A stretch of DNA of 64,000 bases from Erinaceus europaeus (taxonomy: Eukaryota > Chordata > Mammalia > Eulipotyphla > Erinaceidae): positions 29,970,109 to 30,034,108 of the forward strand of contig NC_080176.1 of NCBI RefSeq assembly GCF_950295315.1, written 5' to 3'. Positions 32,827-41,635 of this stretch are shown here, one piece after another. The translations under genes and the position numbers were made by a program. Under the pieces are notes generated by a model that was given only the letters and a program-made list of their open reading frames with translations, searched no databases and was not told the origin of the DNA. Within the stretch, counting starts at the first letter, position 1. Each line of letters starts with the position of its first letter.

Positions 32827-33741
32827 TAGAATGCAAATACCAACCAGCTCCTCTCCAAGTCAGTGCACTGTGTTTGTCATTTGTCTCTTCTCCCTAGCAC
32901 CACAGTCTCCTGACTCAGAGCTCGGGTCTCTCCAGTCTCCCTGGGCCCCTCTTCCCCAATTCTCGCATTAGATAAGCCAGTGGTCCTGCTTTTCTATGCT
33001 TTGAGCCAAATCCTGTGAGGAGAAAGGAATCCACAGCTGTCTGGTTTCTGGGGTGTTTGGTATATTCTGCCTTGCCCACCTGAGTTAGGGGCTCTCCGAA
33101 CCCCACTTTCCCTGAGTGCCTTCCCTCCATCACGCAACATCAGCCCTCAGCATACATCTTTTCCTGGCCTTGGCTTCATGCTGTAAAAATTAACAAACAG
33201 GAGAGCGGGTGTTCAGATCAGTTCTCATAGTGCTTTTCTGGGAATGCTCCCCCCCCCCCCCCGGGGTGGGGGGGGGGAAGAAGGCTCTTTCTGCGGTGCA
33301 GATGATGAATGGCTTGACTGATGGCCAATTCAGATAATTGCCCACAGACCTCTAATCTCCCGGGCCTCCCTCTGTCACTCAGCGGGGACCCTGTCCAGAC
33401 TCCCACCCACACATTTATTCTGTCAGCTGTCAGGATGTGATGCTTCAACGTCTCAGCAGGGGGTGGTGCTTGTGAGTTTTTTTTTTTTTTTTTTGGGGGG
33501 GGCGCATGGAGACAGGGAAATGGAAACCTGCCAAGAATCATCTCATCTCATCTCAACCACATAGACGAGAGCCTGTCACGGGGATTGTTCAAACCTTCCT
33601 GGCCGTCTGGGTGAATGTGAACAGTGACCTTGATTTGAGATGTGATGCCGGTCCTTATAATTGTTAGCTATCAGCTCTGAGTCTGTTTCACAAGTGCGCT
33701 GGCTCATGTCAGTGGATCCACCCACAAAATTTGGGATGTAG
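32827..33741. other. Non-repetitive stretch, no gene seen
   Basis: GC-richer than average. Holds a C14-G4-T-G9 fold-back at 33249-33276 and a T16/G8 run at 33478-33501. No convincing coding region. Confidence 0.45.
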
Positions 33742-33950
33742 GGGGCCAGGTGGTGGTACAATCGGTTGAACGCACATATTGTCATGTGCGAAGGCCCAGG
33801 ATCAAGAACCTCAGACCTCACCTACAAGGAGAGAGCTTTTTGTGGTAATGAATGTGGCAGGTGTCTCTCTGTCTTTCTTCCTCTCTCCTTCCCCACCCCT
33901 CTCAATTTCTCTGTTCAAATAAAATAAAATAAGAAAGGGGAGAAAAAAGA
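33742..33950 (+). mobile_element. Class B SINE
   Basis: GGGGGCCAGGTGGTGGTACA head, a mutated B box (AGGATCAAGAACC), a CT zone and an AAATAAAATAAAATAAG tail. Confidence 0.8.
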
Positions 33951-33958
33951 AAGAGAGG

Positions 33959-34245
33959 GGAGTCGGGCAGTGGCGCAGCGGGTTAAGCATACACAGCACA
34001 AAGGACATGGACAGGTATCAGGATCCTGATTCGAGCCCCCTGGTTCCCCGATCTGCAGGGGGTGGCTTCACAGGCAGTGAAGCAGGTCTGCAGGTGTCTA
34101 TCTTTCTCTCCCCCTCTCTGTCTTCCCCTCCTCTCTCCATTTCTCCCTGTCCTATCCAACAATGATGACAACAATAATAACAACTACAACAAGGGCAGCA
34201 AAATGGGAAAAAACAAAAATATATATTTAAAAAAAGAAAGAAAAA
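33959..34245 (+). mobile_element. Class A SINE, near full length
   Basis: GGAGTCGGGCAGTGGCGCAG head with intact A-box-like bases, TTCGAGCCCCC near 34031, a CAGGTCTGCAGGTGTC body, TCTCCATTTCTCCCTGTC and the ACAACAATAATAACAAC tail. Confidence 0.88.
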
Positions 34246-34330
34246 GAAAAAAGAAAGAAAGAGTGAAAAAGAATTAAAGGGAGAAATAAAAAAGAAAGGA
34301 AGGAAGGAAGGAAAGAAGGAAGGAAGGAAG
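34246..34330. repeat. GAAA / GGAA purine repeat
   Basis: Purine-rich array of AAAGAAAG and GAAGGAAG units, continuous with the tail of the class A SINE. Confidence 0.88.
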
Positions 34331-34331
34331 A

Positions 34332-34552
34332 TGAGTGGACAGTGGCATTCCTGGTTGAATGCATATGTTATCCTGCTCAAGGACCGAGGTTCAAATCCTT
34401 GATCCCCTCCTGCAGGGGGGTGGGTGGGAGGAGGGAAGCCTCATGTGTAGAGAAGCAGTGCTGCCAATCCTCCACCCTCTTTCCCTCTCTCCCTCCCTTC
34501 CTCCCTCCCTATTCCTTCTCAGTTTTGTCTGTCTTAAAGAAAAAGAAAGACA
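34332..34552 (+). mobile_element. Class B SINE
   Basis: GTGGACAGTGGCATTCCTGG head, GGTTCAAATCC near 34390, an extended CCCTCTCTCCCTCCCTTCC zone and an AAAGAAAAAGAAAG tail. Confidence 0.78.
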
Positions 34553-34632
34553 GAGAGAGCCCTAATGGGGAAAAAAGATTTCTGGTCTATTCCCTCCACA
34601 TTCTCCTCTCTACTTCTGTCCCCCCCACCTCC

Positions 34633-34635
<3 letters not shown>

Positions 34636-34689
<54 letters not shown>
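34636..34689. repeat. (CA)27 microsatellite
   Basis: Perfect CA dinucleotide run of about 54 bases. Confidence 0.97.
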
Positions 34690-34692
<3 letters not shown>

Positions 34693-34774
34693 CACTCTGA
34701 ACTTGTTATTTCATCTCAGCAGAAAACACCTGTCTGCACACATTCATTTCTATATGACTTTGCATGCACAGCTT

Positions 34775-35060
34775 TTCTCCTCCTGCTGCTCCTCCCACTC
34801 TTCTTCTCCTCCTCCTTCCCTCCTCCTCTTCTTTTTCTCCTCCTCTCCCTTCTTCTCATCCACCTCTTCCACCTCCTCCTTCTCTTCCTCCTCCTCCTTT
34901 TGATAGAAACAAAGAGAAATTGAGGAGTGAGAGGGAGACACCTGCAGCACTGCATCAGCACTCAGGAAGCTTCTCCTCTGCCCGTGGCTTGAGCCTGAGC
35001 CTGTGGACATGTTAGCAGGTGTGCTCCGTGCTCCGCTGGGTGCACCACCACCTGGTCCCC
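34775..35060 (-). mobile_element. SINE, antisense, with CTC/CTT array in tail position
   Basis: Pyrimidine triplets at 34775-34899, TTTTGATAGAAACAAAGAG, CACCTGCAGCACTGCATC and a head complement ending CACCACCACCTGGTCCCC. The array lies where the A-tail should be. Confidence 0.8.
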
Positions 35061-35061
35061 A

Positions 35062-35185
35062 GACTGTTTTTATTTCATTTGTCATCACCACAGTTCCACT
35101 GCTTCAGGATGACTTTTATCAGATAGAAACAGGCAGGGAGACAAGGAAGGAAAGACACCACACAACAGAAGCTTCTCTTCTAGGC
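35062..35185 (-). mobile_element. SINE fragment, antisense
   Basis: Module/tail remnants and ATCAGATAGAAACAGGCAGG. The head half is missing. Confidence 0.5.
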
Positions 35186-35473
35186 CAATTTTTTTCTTTC
35201 TTTGCTTTTGCTCTTGTTTTTGCTTTTACAAATGCAATTCAAGTCTCAAGTCAGCTGAACCCTAAAATCCAAAGATGATCTGGGTGAGCCTGACCCAATC
35301 TGGCAAATCCTTAAAAAGGGGAGTTCCCTATGGCTTAGGGCAAAAGGAGGAGTCAGAGGGGGTCAAGGTGAGGAAAGGACTCTCCGACTGTGGGCTTTGG
35401 GGACAAAGGTTAAACCTGATAAGACAGAGACCAGACCTCAAGAGTGACAGTGATCCCAATACTTTGCACCAAC
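35186..35473. other. Left flank of the class II ERV, no gene seen
   Basis: Single-copy-looking sequence up to the target duplication. Confidence 0.45.
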
Positions 35474-35479
35474 AACCTG
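35474..35479. repeat. 6-bp target duplication of ERV, left copy
   Basis: AACCTG, matching 38057-38062. Six bases is the usual duplication size for betaretrovirus-like integrases. Confidence 0.92.
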
Positions 35480-35626
35480 TGTTGGGTAGTATGCCAGCTC
35501 CCCCTGGCTTCTGCTTAACCAATCACTGGTATGCCTGTATAGGGACTGGTTTGATCCCACTCAAACCTGCGGTCTATTTACATAAATCACTTTTATATTT
35601 ACATAAAGCACCACCCTCCCTCCAGG

Positions 35627-35660
35627 GCATTGGTGGTTCAGTGGTAGAATTCTCGCCTGC
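35627..35660 (+). other. tRNA-Gly 5'-half-like sequence inside the LTR
   Basis: 34 bases beginning GCATTGGTGGTTCAGTGGTA and ending TTCTCGCCTGC. This is identical, from memory, to nucleotides 1-35 (standard numbering) of mammalian tRNA-Gly-GCC. It covers the acceptor 5' strand, D arm with A box, the 5' side of the anticodon stem and the first two anticodon bases. The match stops inside the anticodon, and the following bases (TCCGCCCC) do not continue the tRNA. No 3' half or B box follows, so it is not a tRNA gene. It lies about 95 bases upstream of the TATA box, in sense orientation. Confidence 0.85.
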
Positions 35661-35754
35661 TCCGCCCCCTCTCCTTGTCACACCCTGATTTTCACCAGTC
35701 ACTTTTCTCTCCACCCTCTCTATGTCACATCCTGTTCACACCCTACTTGGGAAG

Positions 35755-35764
35755 TATATATAAA
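35755..35764 (+). promoter_or_regulatory. LTR TATA box
   Basis: TATATATAAA, about 70 bases upstream of the polyadenylation signal. It is preserved identically in the 3' LTR at 37905-37914. Confidence 0.8.
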
Positions 35765-35906
35765 GACAACATTGTTCGTTTTAGTTTTAGTTTAGCTTAG
35801 CTCAGCTTAGACTGTGCTGCATTCTGCATAAATAAAGAGATACTGCCTACAGCTCAACCATGAGTCCCGGGTCGTCTGTCTCCCATCAATGAAGCTCAGC
35901 CCGACA

Positions 35907-35926
35907 TAGGCGCCTGAACAGGGACC
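35907..35926 (+). promoter_or_regulatory. Primer-binding site, Lys tRNA type
   Basis: GGCGCCTGAACAGGGAC follows the LTR with TA in front. It resembles the tRNA-Lys (Lys3-type) primer-binding site of lentiviruses and some betaretroviruses. The antisense ERV has a closely similar site. Confidence 0.85.
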
Positions 35927-35989
35927 AGCACCGACGTGGGACCTAACCTGCCCATCCCCCAGATAAGTAAACCTGGATACCCATCCACC

Positions 35990-36550
35990 ATGGGTTGCCT
36001 TTCTACTTATGAAGAGATTTGCCAAAACCTCTACTGTTTCATCATGAGACAGTTACTCTGTCTCTGGAACATTTTGCTCTGGGCCACACTTTGGTTCCCT
36101 GACTGGGAACTTTGGTTTCTTGTGACCCTAATCATAGAGCTTGGGAGATGCATGGAGATTTCTCCTTGGACTTTCTGGATTTCCTCTCCCATGTTTCCCA
36201 AGGAGAAGGACTACATTTTGCTCCAGGCCACAATTTGGTTCTTTATGATCGTCATAGACCTTGGGATATGCATGGAAATTTCCCCTGGGACTTTCTGGAC
36301 TTCTCACAGGTTTCCTGCTGAGAAGGACTACTCTAATTTGAGGAGCATTCTCAAGTACCCTGGCAGTCCTCAAGAATGGAGACATGTGGTTAGTTCTACT
36401 CTCCTGATTGGATTCTTTCTTCGATGGGAAGACACTTTTAAAAATGGGTGCCTGCAATCCTGCAGGAACAGTCAGAAGCACCCTAAATGGAATTTCGAGG
36501 AGATTTTTGGACTAGGACGCCCTCCAGGGACTCATGATGCTACATGGTGA
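35990..36550 (+). pseudogene. gag N-terminal remnant of ERV
   Basis: An uninterrupted frame of about 186 residues from the Met-Gly start at 35990. The frame is open upstream to 35936, but the Met-Gly start agrees with that of the antisense ERV and gives the myristoylation-type glycine at position 2 expected of Gag. Residues about 25-115 contain a hydrophobic segment present twice (36066-36211 and 36216-36330). The last part matches the segment just before the capsid's FGMGHLETRIQQAEAK region in the other ERV and then ends. Capsid core, nucleocapsid and pol are missing, so it could not form particles alone. Confidence 0.8.
36066..36330 (+). repeat. Imperfect tandem duplication within gag
   Basis: Two units starting ATTTTGCTC and ending GAGAAGGACTAC, about 140 and 115 bases. 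They share GAGATGCATGGAGATTTC / GATATGCATGGAAATTTC and GACTTTCTGGA. The reading frame is retained through both. Confidence 0.75.
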
Positions 36551-36747
36551 GATCTGTTTCGTAAGAGTGATTTGAATGACTGAATTTTTGTTTGACATTG
36601 ACTTAAAAAAAAAATGCTGGACGCAGCCATGATTTCTAGAGACATCCAGAAACAATCCAAAAAATTGTTTTTTCCCTCCTTTGATTTCTTTTTTACGTCT
36701 GTCTTGGCATAAATCTGAAACGTTTAATCCTGAAACAGTATGAGTTA

Positions 36748-36803
36748 TGGGAGGGGCAGATAGTGCAGTGATTATGTTAATTATTCTCATGCCTAAGGCT
36801 TCT
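36748..36803 (+). mobile_element. Class C SINE fragment inside the ERV
   Basis: GGGGCAGATAGTGCAGTGAT to CATGCCTAAGGCTTC, head part only. Absent from the corresponding part of the antisense ERV. Confidence 0.55.
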
Positions 36804-37269
36804 AACCGTGGTTCTTCTGTTTACCTTTCCACATTTTATTGAGTTCAAACTGTTTAAACAATCTTAAAATCATACTAGAAAGGACTTCCAATTATAATGG
36901 AGTTACCAATTATAGTAAACTTCTAATCTGCTACAAGTTTTGTTTGACAAGTAAGTGAATTTCAGCTGTCAAGTTTTCACATGAAAAAACATCTACTCAA
37001 ATGGAATTCCCAGAAATCCATTTGGAACCCTGTTCTCTGACATCACCCATAAGATGGAATGACTACAATGCCACAGACTCCAAAGCTCACTCTCTACAGA
37101 AAAGCAGAATTCCGGTGGCTGACATTCCTCATCGAGACAGTCGTGCAGTCCCTTGGCATTTTCTTCAATGGTCATCTACTTTGGACTGACACTTCCATCG
37201 GACTTACTGGTACATGCTGCTGTGTTTCTCAAAGACTAACTTCAGCCAGTTGCCTTGGTACTTTATAGG

Positions 37270-37480
37270 CCATGCCCCTCGCCTGCAGGCTCTTTTCCCA
37301 GAGTCAGGAAACTTCTCCTTACTAGGTTCTTCCCAGAGAGGTAGGAAATGCCCTTTGCGGCAAGAGATGTCCACAGAGGCATGAAGCGCCCCCAGAGGCA
37401 ATAGATGACCCCAGAGGCAAGAAATGCCCTTTCGCCTGCTAGGCCTTTCCCTTTGAGGCAGGAAACGCCCCCTCAGCCCT
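37270..37480. repeat. Degenerate short tandem repeats in the ERV 3' region
   Basis: Variants of CCCAGAGGCAAGAAATGCCC recur about six to eight times with changing spacing (for example near 37334, 37366, 37392, 37411, 37455). They are followed by a GC-rich end before the purine tract. Confidence 0.65.
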
Positions 37481-37612
37481 CCCCTTGGCATCACACAGGT
37501 TATAGCTGCTCTCCTGTTTTGTTCTTCCTTGTCGTATGCCAGTTCTTTTGAAAATGCCTGTATGATATAGGTTTCTGTTCACCCCGCACTCCTGATACTA
37601 TGGCAAATAGTT

Positions 37613-37628
37613 AAAAAGAAAGGGGGAT
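37613..37628 (+). promoter_or_regulatory. Polypurine tract
   Basis: AAAAAGAAAGGGGGAT directly before the 3' LTR, the plus-strand primer site. The antisense ERV has AAAAAGAAAGGGGGAG in the same place. Confidence 0.88.
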
Positions 37629-37629
37629 A

Positions 37630-38056
37630 TGTTGGGTAGTATGCCAGCTCCCCCTGGCTTCTGCTCAACCAATCACTGGTATGCCTGTATAGGGACTGGT
37701 TTGATCCCACTCAAACCTGCGGTCTATTTACATAAATCACTTTTATATTTACATAAAGCACCACCCTCCCTCCAGGGCATTGGTGGTTCAGTGGTAGAAT
37801 TCTCACCTGCTCCGCCCCCTCTCCTTGTCACACCCTGATTTTCACCAGTCACTTTTCTCTCCACCCTCTCTATGTCACATCCTGTTCACACCCTACTTGG
37901 GAAGTATATATAAAGACAACATTGTTCGTTTTAGTTTTAGTTTAGCTTAGCTCAGCTTAGACTGTGCTGCATTCTGCATGAATAAAGAGATACTGCCTAC
38001 AGCTCAACCATGAGTCCTGGGTCATCTGTCTCCCATCAATGAAGCTCAGCCCAACA
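37630..38056 (+). repeat. 3' LTR of pol-deleted ERV
   Basis: 427 bases. Six single-base differences from the 5' LTR, all transitions and four of them at CpG sites. It has the same TATA box, AATAAA and tRNA-Gly-half-like segment (37777-37810, with one CG to CA change). Confidence 0.93.
37777..37810 (+). other. tRNA-Gly 5'-half-like sequence, 3' LTR copy
   Basis: Same 34-base segment as 35627-35660, differing by one G-to-A change (TTCTCACCTGC). Its presence in both LTRs shows it was part of the element when it integrated. Confidence 0.85.
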
Positions 38057-38062
38057 AACCTG
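38057..38062. repeat. 6-bp target duplication of ERV, right copy
   Basis: AACCTG, matching 35474-35479. Confidence 0.92.
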
Positions 38063-38119
38063 TGTGAACTGTGCAGTGCAACTTCTTTGGCTCTTTCCTG
38101 TCAAAGTCCAGCCTCCCCA

Positions 38120-38218
38120 GTCCAATGCACACATTATCCTGTGCAAAGACCCAGGTTCAAGCCCCCAGCCTCCACTTGCAGGGAGAGGGAAGCTTCACAA
38201 CTGGTGAAGCAGGTCTGC

Positions 38219-38266
<48 letters not shown>

Positions 38267-38315
38267 CCCCCCATCCCTCTCCCCTCTCAATTCCTCTCTG
38301 TCTTACTGGAAAGAG
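38120..38315 (+). mobile_element. Class B SINE, head truncated, with CT run
   Basis: GGTTCAAGCCCCC near 38154, a CAACTGGTGAAGCAGGTCTG body, (CT)n at 38222-38254, then TCAATTCCTCTCTGTC. Confidence 0.78.
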
Positions 38316-38788
38316 TAATATGTACATGGTAACATGTTCAGTCAAAAATAAAATCCCAGCCTCACCAAACTCTTGGTTTCAGTCTTCTGAGACCCCAAGC
38401 AGACATCACAGGAGTCCCCTAACCTCTCCAGACTTGGGAAGAGTTTTGAGCTAACAAACAAACAAACAAACAAAACCTATTGCTTGAAGCAGGTAGGTAT
38501 GTAGCAAGTATAGTGCCCGCAACAGGAAATGAGTAGGGTAGCTTTCTGTGCTATCCTGGAGGATTTCCTGGAAGAGAGGGCAAACTGAGCAGATAATTCT
38601 CTGTGTGACTGCTCCATTCTCCCCCAAACCCACTTCTGATAGTTCCACTGGTTTCTGTCTGTTCTCCATTACTTTCTCTGCCTTTCATTACATGCATTTT
38701 AGAACTTCATGGCTCCCCCCACACAAAAAAAAGCATTAAAATTGTAATTGCTTTTATCCTGATCTAGATGAATTTAAAATTGCTGGAT
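38316..38788. other. No gene seen
   Basis: Single-copy-looking. A short (AAAC)n run lies at 38454-38473. Confidence 0.45.
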
Positions 38789-39081
38789 TGGAGTCGGGCA
38801 GTGAGTTAAGTGCAGGTGGCACAAAGTACAAAGACCAGCATAAGGATCTCGGTTGGAGCCCCTGGCTCCCCATCTGCAGGGGAGTAACTTCACAAGCAGT
38901 GAAGCAGGTCTACTGGTGTCTATCTTTCTCTCCCCCTCTCTGTCTTCCCCTTCTCTCTCCAGTTCTGTCTATCCTATCCAACAGTGACAATAGCAATGAC
39001 AACAACACTAATAACTACAACAATAAAATCAAAAAGGGCAACAAAAAAGGGAATAAATAAATAAATATTTAAAAAAATATC
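38789..39081 (+). mobile_element. Class A SINE
   Basis: GGAGTCGGGCAGTGAGTTAA head with a small deletion in the A-box region, GGTTGGAGCCCC near 38852, a TCTATCTTTCTCTCCCC zone and the ACAACACTAATAACTAC tail ending AATAAATAAATATTT. GCTGGA-type bases flank both ends but the duplication is imperfect. Confidence 0.85.
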
Positions 39082-39761
39082 GCTGGAGTCTAAATGTCTC
39101 ATCATCTTTCCTGCACATGGTTCTAACATGTTGAATAAATTATCAGTTCTCTTACACATGTCTGAAGCATGACCAAATTGTGCTGGCCACTCTGAAATGG
39201 AAAGGAAAAAAAGAAGTGATTGTTTTCACTTAAAAAAAATTTTTTTTTAAATCTAACCAGTACCCACACCAACTTCTGACTGTGGCCACCAGGAGACAGG
39301 TGGAGAGCAGGGAACCATGGGCTAGCAGATGCAGGAGTGAGTTCACTAAGGGGTCTTCTAGCATATCACGTATCGTGGCAATACACAAACCTCTTTAGGG
39401 TACCTTGGCGGGGAACGGGACCTTTTACTGATGCAGTTACAAGTTTATACAGGGGTAACTGTGCAGGGAAAGTAGCCAAGCTGGCCAATGAGACTAATAT
39501 CTCCTTTTAAGGGAAAAGAGAGCAAGGCAATGAGAAGGTATGGATGATGATGCAGGAACAGGGAAATAGAAATTAGAAATAGAAATTTAAAGAAGGCAAG
39601 CTCACCGGAGGGAAGAGGGGTGGGGTGATGTGGGAAGGAAGGTTGGAATTCCCCCACATACTCTGGCCACATGTCACTGGACCACAAGACTGGCATGCAA
39701 AGGGAATCTGATAGACGAGCTTCCGAGGGGTCAACCATCCATACTCAAGCATACATTAGAC
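39082..39761. other. Possible antisense LTR remnant; otherwise nothing recognised
   Basis: On the minus strand CCCTGTATAAACTTGTAAC (complement near 39440-39458) resembles the TATA region of some LTRs, and CAGTAAAAGG near 39430 could be a variant polyadenylation signal. No termini or duplication could be defined. Confidence 0.25.
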
Positions 39762-39945
39762 CCACAGAAACAGAGAAATTGAGAGGGGATAGGGAGATAG
39801 AGAGGGATAGAGACAGAGAGACATCTGCAGCCCTGCTTTACCACTCACAAAGCTTCCCCTCTGCAGGTGGGGACCAGGGGCTTGAACCTGAGTCCTTGTG
39901 CACTGTAATGTGTGCAGTCAACCAGGTGCACCATCACCTGGCTCC
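39762..39945 (-). mobile_element. Class B SINE, antisense
   Basis: AACAGAGAAATTGAGAGGGG, CATCTGCAGCCCTGCTTTAC, B-box complement near 39875 and a head complement ending ATCACCTGGCTCCC. Confidence 0.83.
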
Positions 39946-40018
39946 CTCTCTTGCCCTCTCTCTCTTTCAACTTCTGTCTCTATCCAAAATATATGAATAA
40001 TAATAATAATAATAAAAG
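39946..40018 (+). mobile_element. SINE 3' fragment
   Basis: CT zone plus AATAATAATAATAATAAAA tail of a sense SINE whose head is missing. It abuts the head of the antisense copy. Confidence 0.6.
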
Positions 40019-40269
40019 GAATGGCAGGAAACTCAGATGTTAAGATTTATAATCATGGGGCAGTTCTAGAGGAAGGCAGGGTGGGGTTCACCTGAAGTAG
40101 GGGTGTCTGGAAAGAACAAGAGTTGGGACTTTTGGGGTGCTGGTACCTTTCTGTTTCTGATTGAATAGGTGTATCAGCCAGTGATAGCTCACTGAGATAT
40201 TCGCTTAGGATCTATCCAGTTTTCTGTGCTTTCATCCATCTTTTCTCTATCTTCCTCACTAGATAGGTT

Positions 40270-40389
40270 TTGGGGACCAGCAAGGTGGCTTACCTGGGTG
40301 GGGGAACCTGTGTCACTACATGTACAACCCAAGTTCAAGTCTGAGCCCCACTCAGGAAGCTTCAGTGCCAAGAACTGTCCCCATTCGTC

Positions 40390-40428
<39 letters not shown>

Positions 40429-40430
40429 TG
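40270..40430 (+). mobile_element. SINE, decayed, with CT run
   Basis: GGGGACCAGCAAGGTGGCTT head, AGTTCAAGTCTGAGCCC near 40330, then (CT)n at 40391-40430. It is an unusual head variant. Confidence 0.6.
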
Positions 40431-40431
40431 T

Positions 40432-40653
40432 CACCAAGGTATTGCTGGAATTCAGTACCTGCATGATGAACCCACCACTCCAATAGCCTTATTTTTTCCT
40501 TCCCTTCAATTGATAGGACAGAAAGAAATGGAGAGGGGAGAAAAATAGACACTGGCAACACTGCTTCACTCATGAATCACCCCCCCCCCATGGTAGGGGC
40601 CTCCAGCATGGCAACATGTGCACTGAAGCAAGTGCATCACTGCCTGGCCCCTT
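40432..40653 (-). mobile_element. SINE with extra 3' module, antisense
   Basis: Module complement (CAAGGTATTGCTGGAATTC), AATTGATAGGACAGAAAG and a head complement ending ATCACTGCCTGGCCCC. The body has a (C)9 run near 40579. Confidence 0.75.
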
Positions 40654-40727
40654 GTTTCTCTCTTTTTATCTGGAAAAGTCAGCCTGGAGTGAGGAAGCCC
40701 CAATAATGACAGAAATATATATATGGA

Positions 40728-40845
40728 GGGGAGCAGGGAGAAGTTTCGCACACAGGACTTGCATACAAGAGGCTCCAATTTCAACCCCCAGAACCAGCAA
40801 TAAATAGCAAGAGCTGAGTGGTACTCTGGTCAGACCAAAGAAGAA
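40728..40845 (+). mobile_element. Class C SINE
   Basis: CATACAAGAGGCTCCAATTTC, AACCCCCAGAACCAGC and the GAGCTGAGTGGTACTCTG end. The head is diverged. Confidence 0.65.
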
Positions 40846-40939
40846 AATGGCTCACACCCACCCAAAGAAGAAAATGTCAACATTTATTTTAAATGTCTCC
40901 AGGATTTGTTCAGATAAAAAGAGCTAGAGAAAGAGACAG

Positions 40940-41092
40940 GCAGAGAGAGAGAGAGGTAACACCATCCAGATTCAAGTTCCTGGTCCCCATCTGTGGAGAG
41001 GGGAGGAGTTTCATGAGCCCTTGAGCAGTGCTGCAGGTGTCACTCTCCCTCTCTATCTTTCTTCCCCTCTCAATTTCTCTCTGTCCTATCAA
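40940..41092 (+). mobile_element. SINE, head truncated
   Basis: GATTCAAGTTCCTGGTCCCC, a GAGCAGTGCTGCAGGTGTC body and a TTCTCTCTGTCCTATCAAG end. The A-tail position is occupied by the GGGGA array. Confidence 0.75.
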
Positions 41093-41357
41093 GAAGGAAA
41101 GGAAAGGAAAGGAAAGGAGAGGAGAGGAGAAGAGAGGAGAGGAGGGGAGGGGAGGGGAGGGGAGGGGAGGGGAGGGGGGAGGGGAGGGGAGGGGAGGGGA
41201 GGGGGGAGGGGAGGGGAGGGGAGGAGAGGAGGGGAGGGGAGGGGAGGGGAGGGGAGAGGGGAGGGGAGAGGAGAGGGGAGGGGAGGGGAGAGGAGAGGAG
41301 AGGAGAGGAGAGGAGAGGAGAGGAGAGGAGAGGAGAGGAGAAGAGAGGAGAAGAGGG
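41093..41357. repeat. GGAAA / GGGGA / GGAGA pentanucleotide array
   Basis: About 265 bases of pure purine: AGGAA units, then GGGGA, then GGAGA units. The GGGGA core contains dozens of G4 runs. It starts exactly at the tail of a sense SINE. Confidence 0.97.
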
Positions 41358-41575
41358 GGCAGTCAAGTGGTGCATCTGGTTGAGTGCACAGTGGTTGAGA
41401 ACGCAGGTTCAAGCCTCAGATACCCACTTACAGGGGGGAGGAAAGTTTCAAAAACTGCGAAGGATGTCTGCAGGTATCTCTCTGTCACAACCCCTCTCTA
41501 TCTCCCCGTTCCCTCTCAATTTTCTCTCAGTCTCTATCCAATAATAAAAATAAATTTAAAAATATCATAAAAGAA
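41358..41575 (+). mobile_element. Class B SINE
   Basis: GGGGGCAGTCAAGTGGTGCA head, GGTTCAAGCCTC near 41406, a CT zone and an AATAATAAAAATAAATTT tail leading into the GGGAA array. Confidence 0.8.
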
Positions 41576-41635
41576 AACAGAAGGGAAGAGAAAAGGAGAA
41601 GAAAGATGAGGAAAGATGAGGAAATACGATACGGG

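Larger units (their letters stand above)
35480..35906 (+). repeat. 5' LTR of pol-deleted ERV
   Basis: 427 bases, TGTTGGG...CCGACA. U3 holds a 34-base stretch matching the 5' half of tRNA-Gly (35627-35660) and a TATA box at 35755-35764 (TATATATAAA). AATAAA lies at 35831-35836, so R should run from about 35790 to about 35850 and U5 to 35906. U3 shares GGTCTATTTACATAA with the LTR of the antisense ERV, but most of the rest differs. Confidence 0.93.
36555..37612 (+). other. ERV 3' internal segment, non-coding
   Basis: Matches, with many substitutions, the complement of about 54950-56610 in the antisense ERV. Examples are AAATGCTGGACGCAGCCATG near 36613 and GACTGACACTTCCATCGGAC near 37184. No open env frame is visible. 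It may be env-derived, but I cannot show that. Confidence 0.6.
35480..38056 (+). mobile_element. Class II endogenous retrovirus, complete but pol-deleted
   Basis: 2,577 bases: 5' LTR 35480-35906, primer-binding site, shortened gag (35990-36550), a non-coding 3' segment (about 36555-37612), purine tract and 3' LTR 37630-38056, flanked by AACCTG. Pro, pol and env are absent. gag sequence passes at about 36555 into sequence matching the pol-distal region of the antisense ERV (complement of about 54950-56610). The LTRs differ at only 6 of 427 positions by my count, all transitions, so the insertion is young relative to the rest of the window. It is a non-autonomous element that would need enzymes from a relative. 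Confidence 0.93.

Noticed and set aside
35627..35660. A functional tRNA-Gly gene
   Set aside because: Only the first half of the tRNA is present. No 3' half, B box or terminator follows, and it is carried inside an LTR.
36555..37612. env gene in the pol-deleted ERV
   Set aside because: No open frame, signal peptide, cleavage site or fusion peptide-like segment was found. Position alone is not enough.
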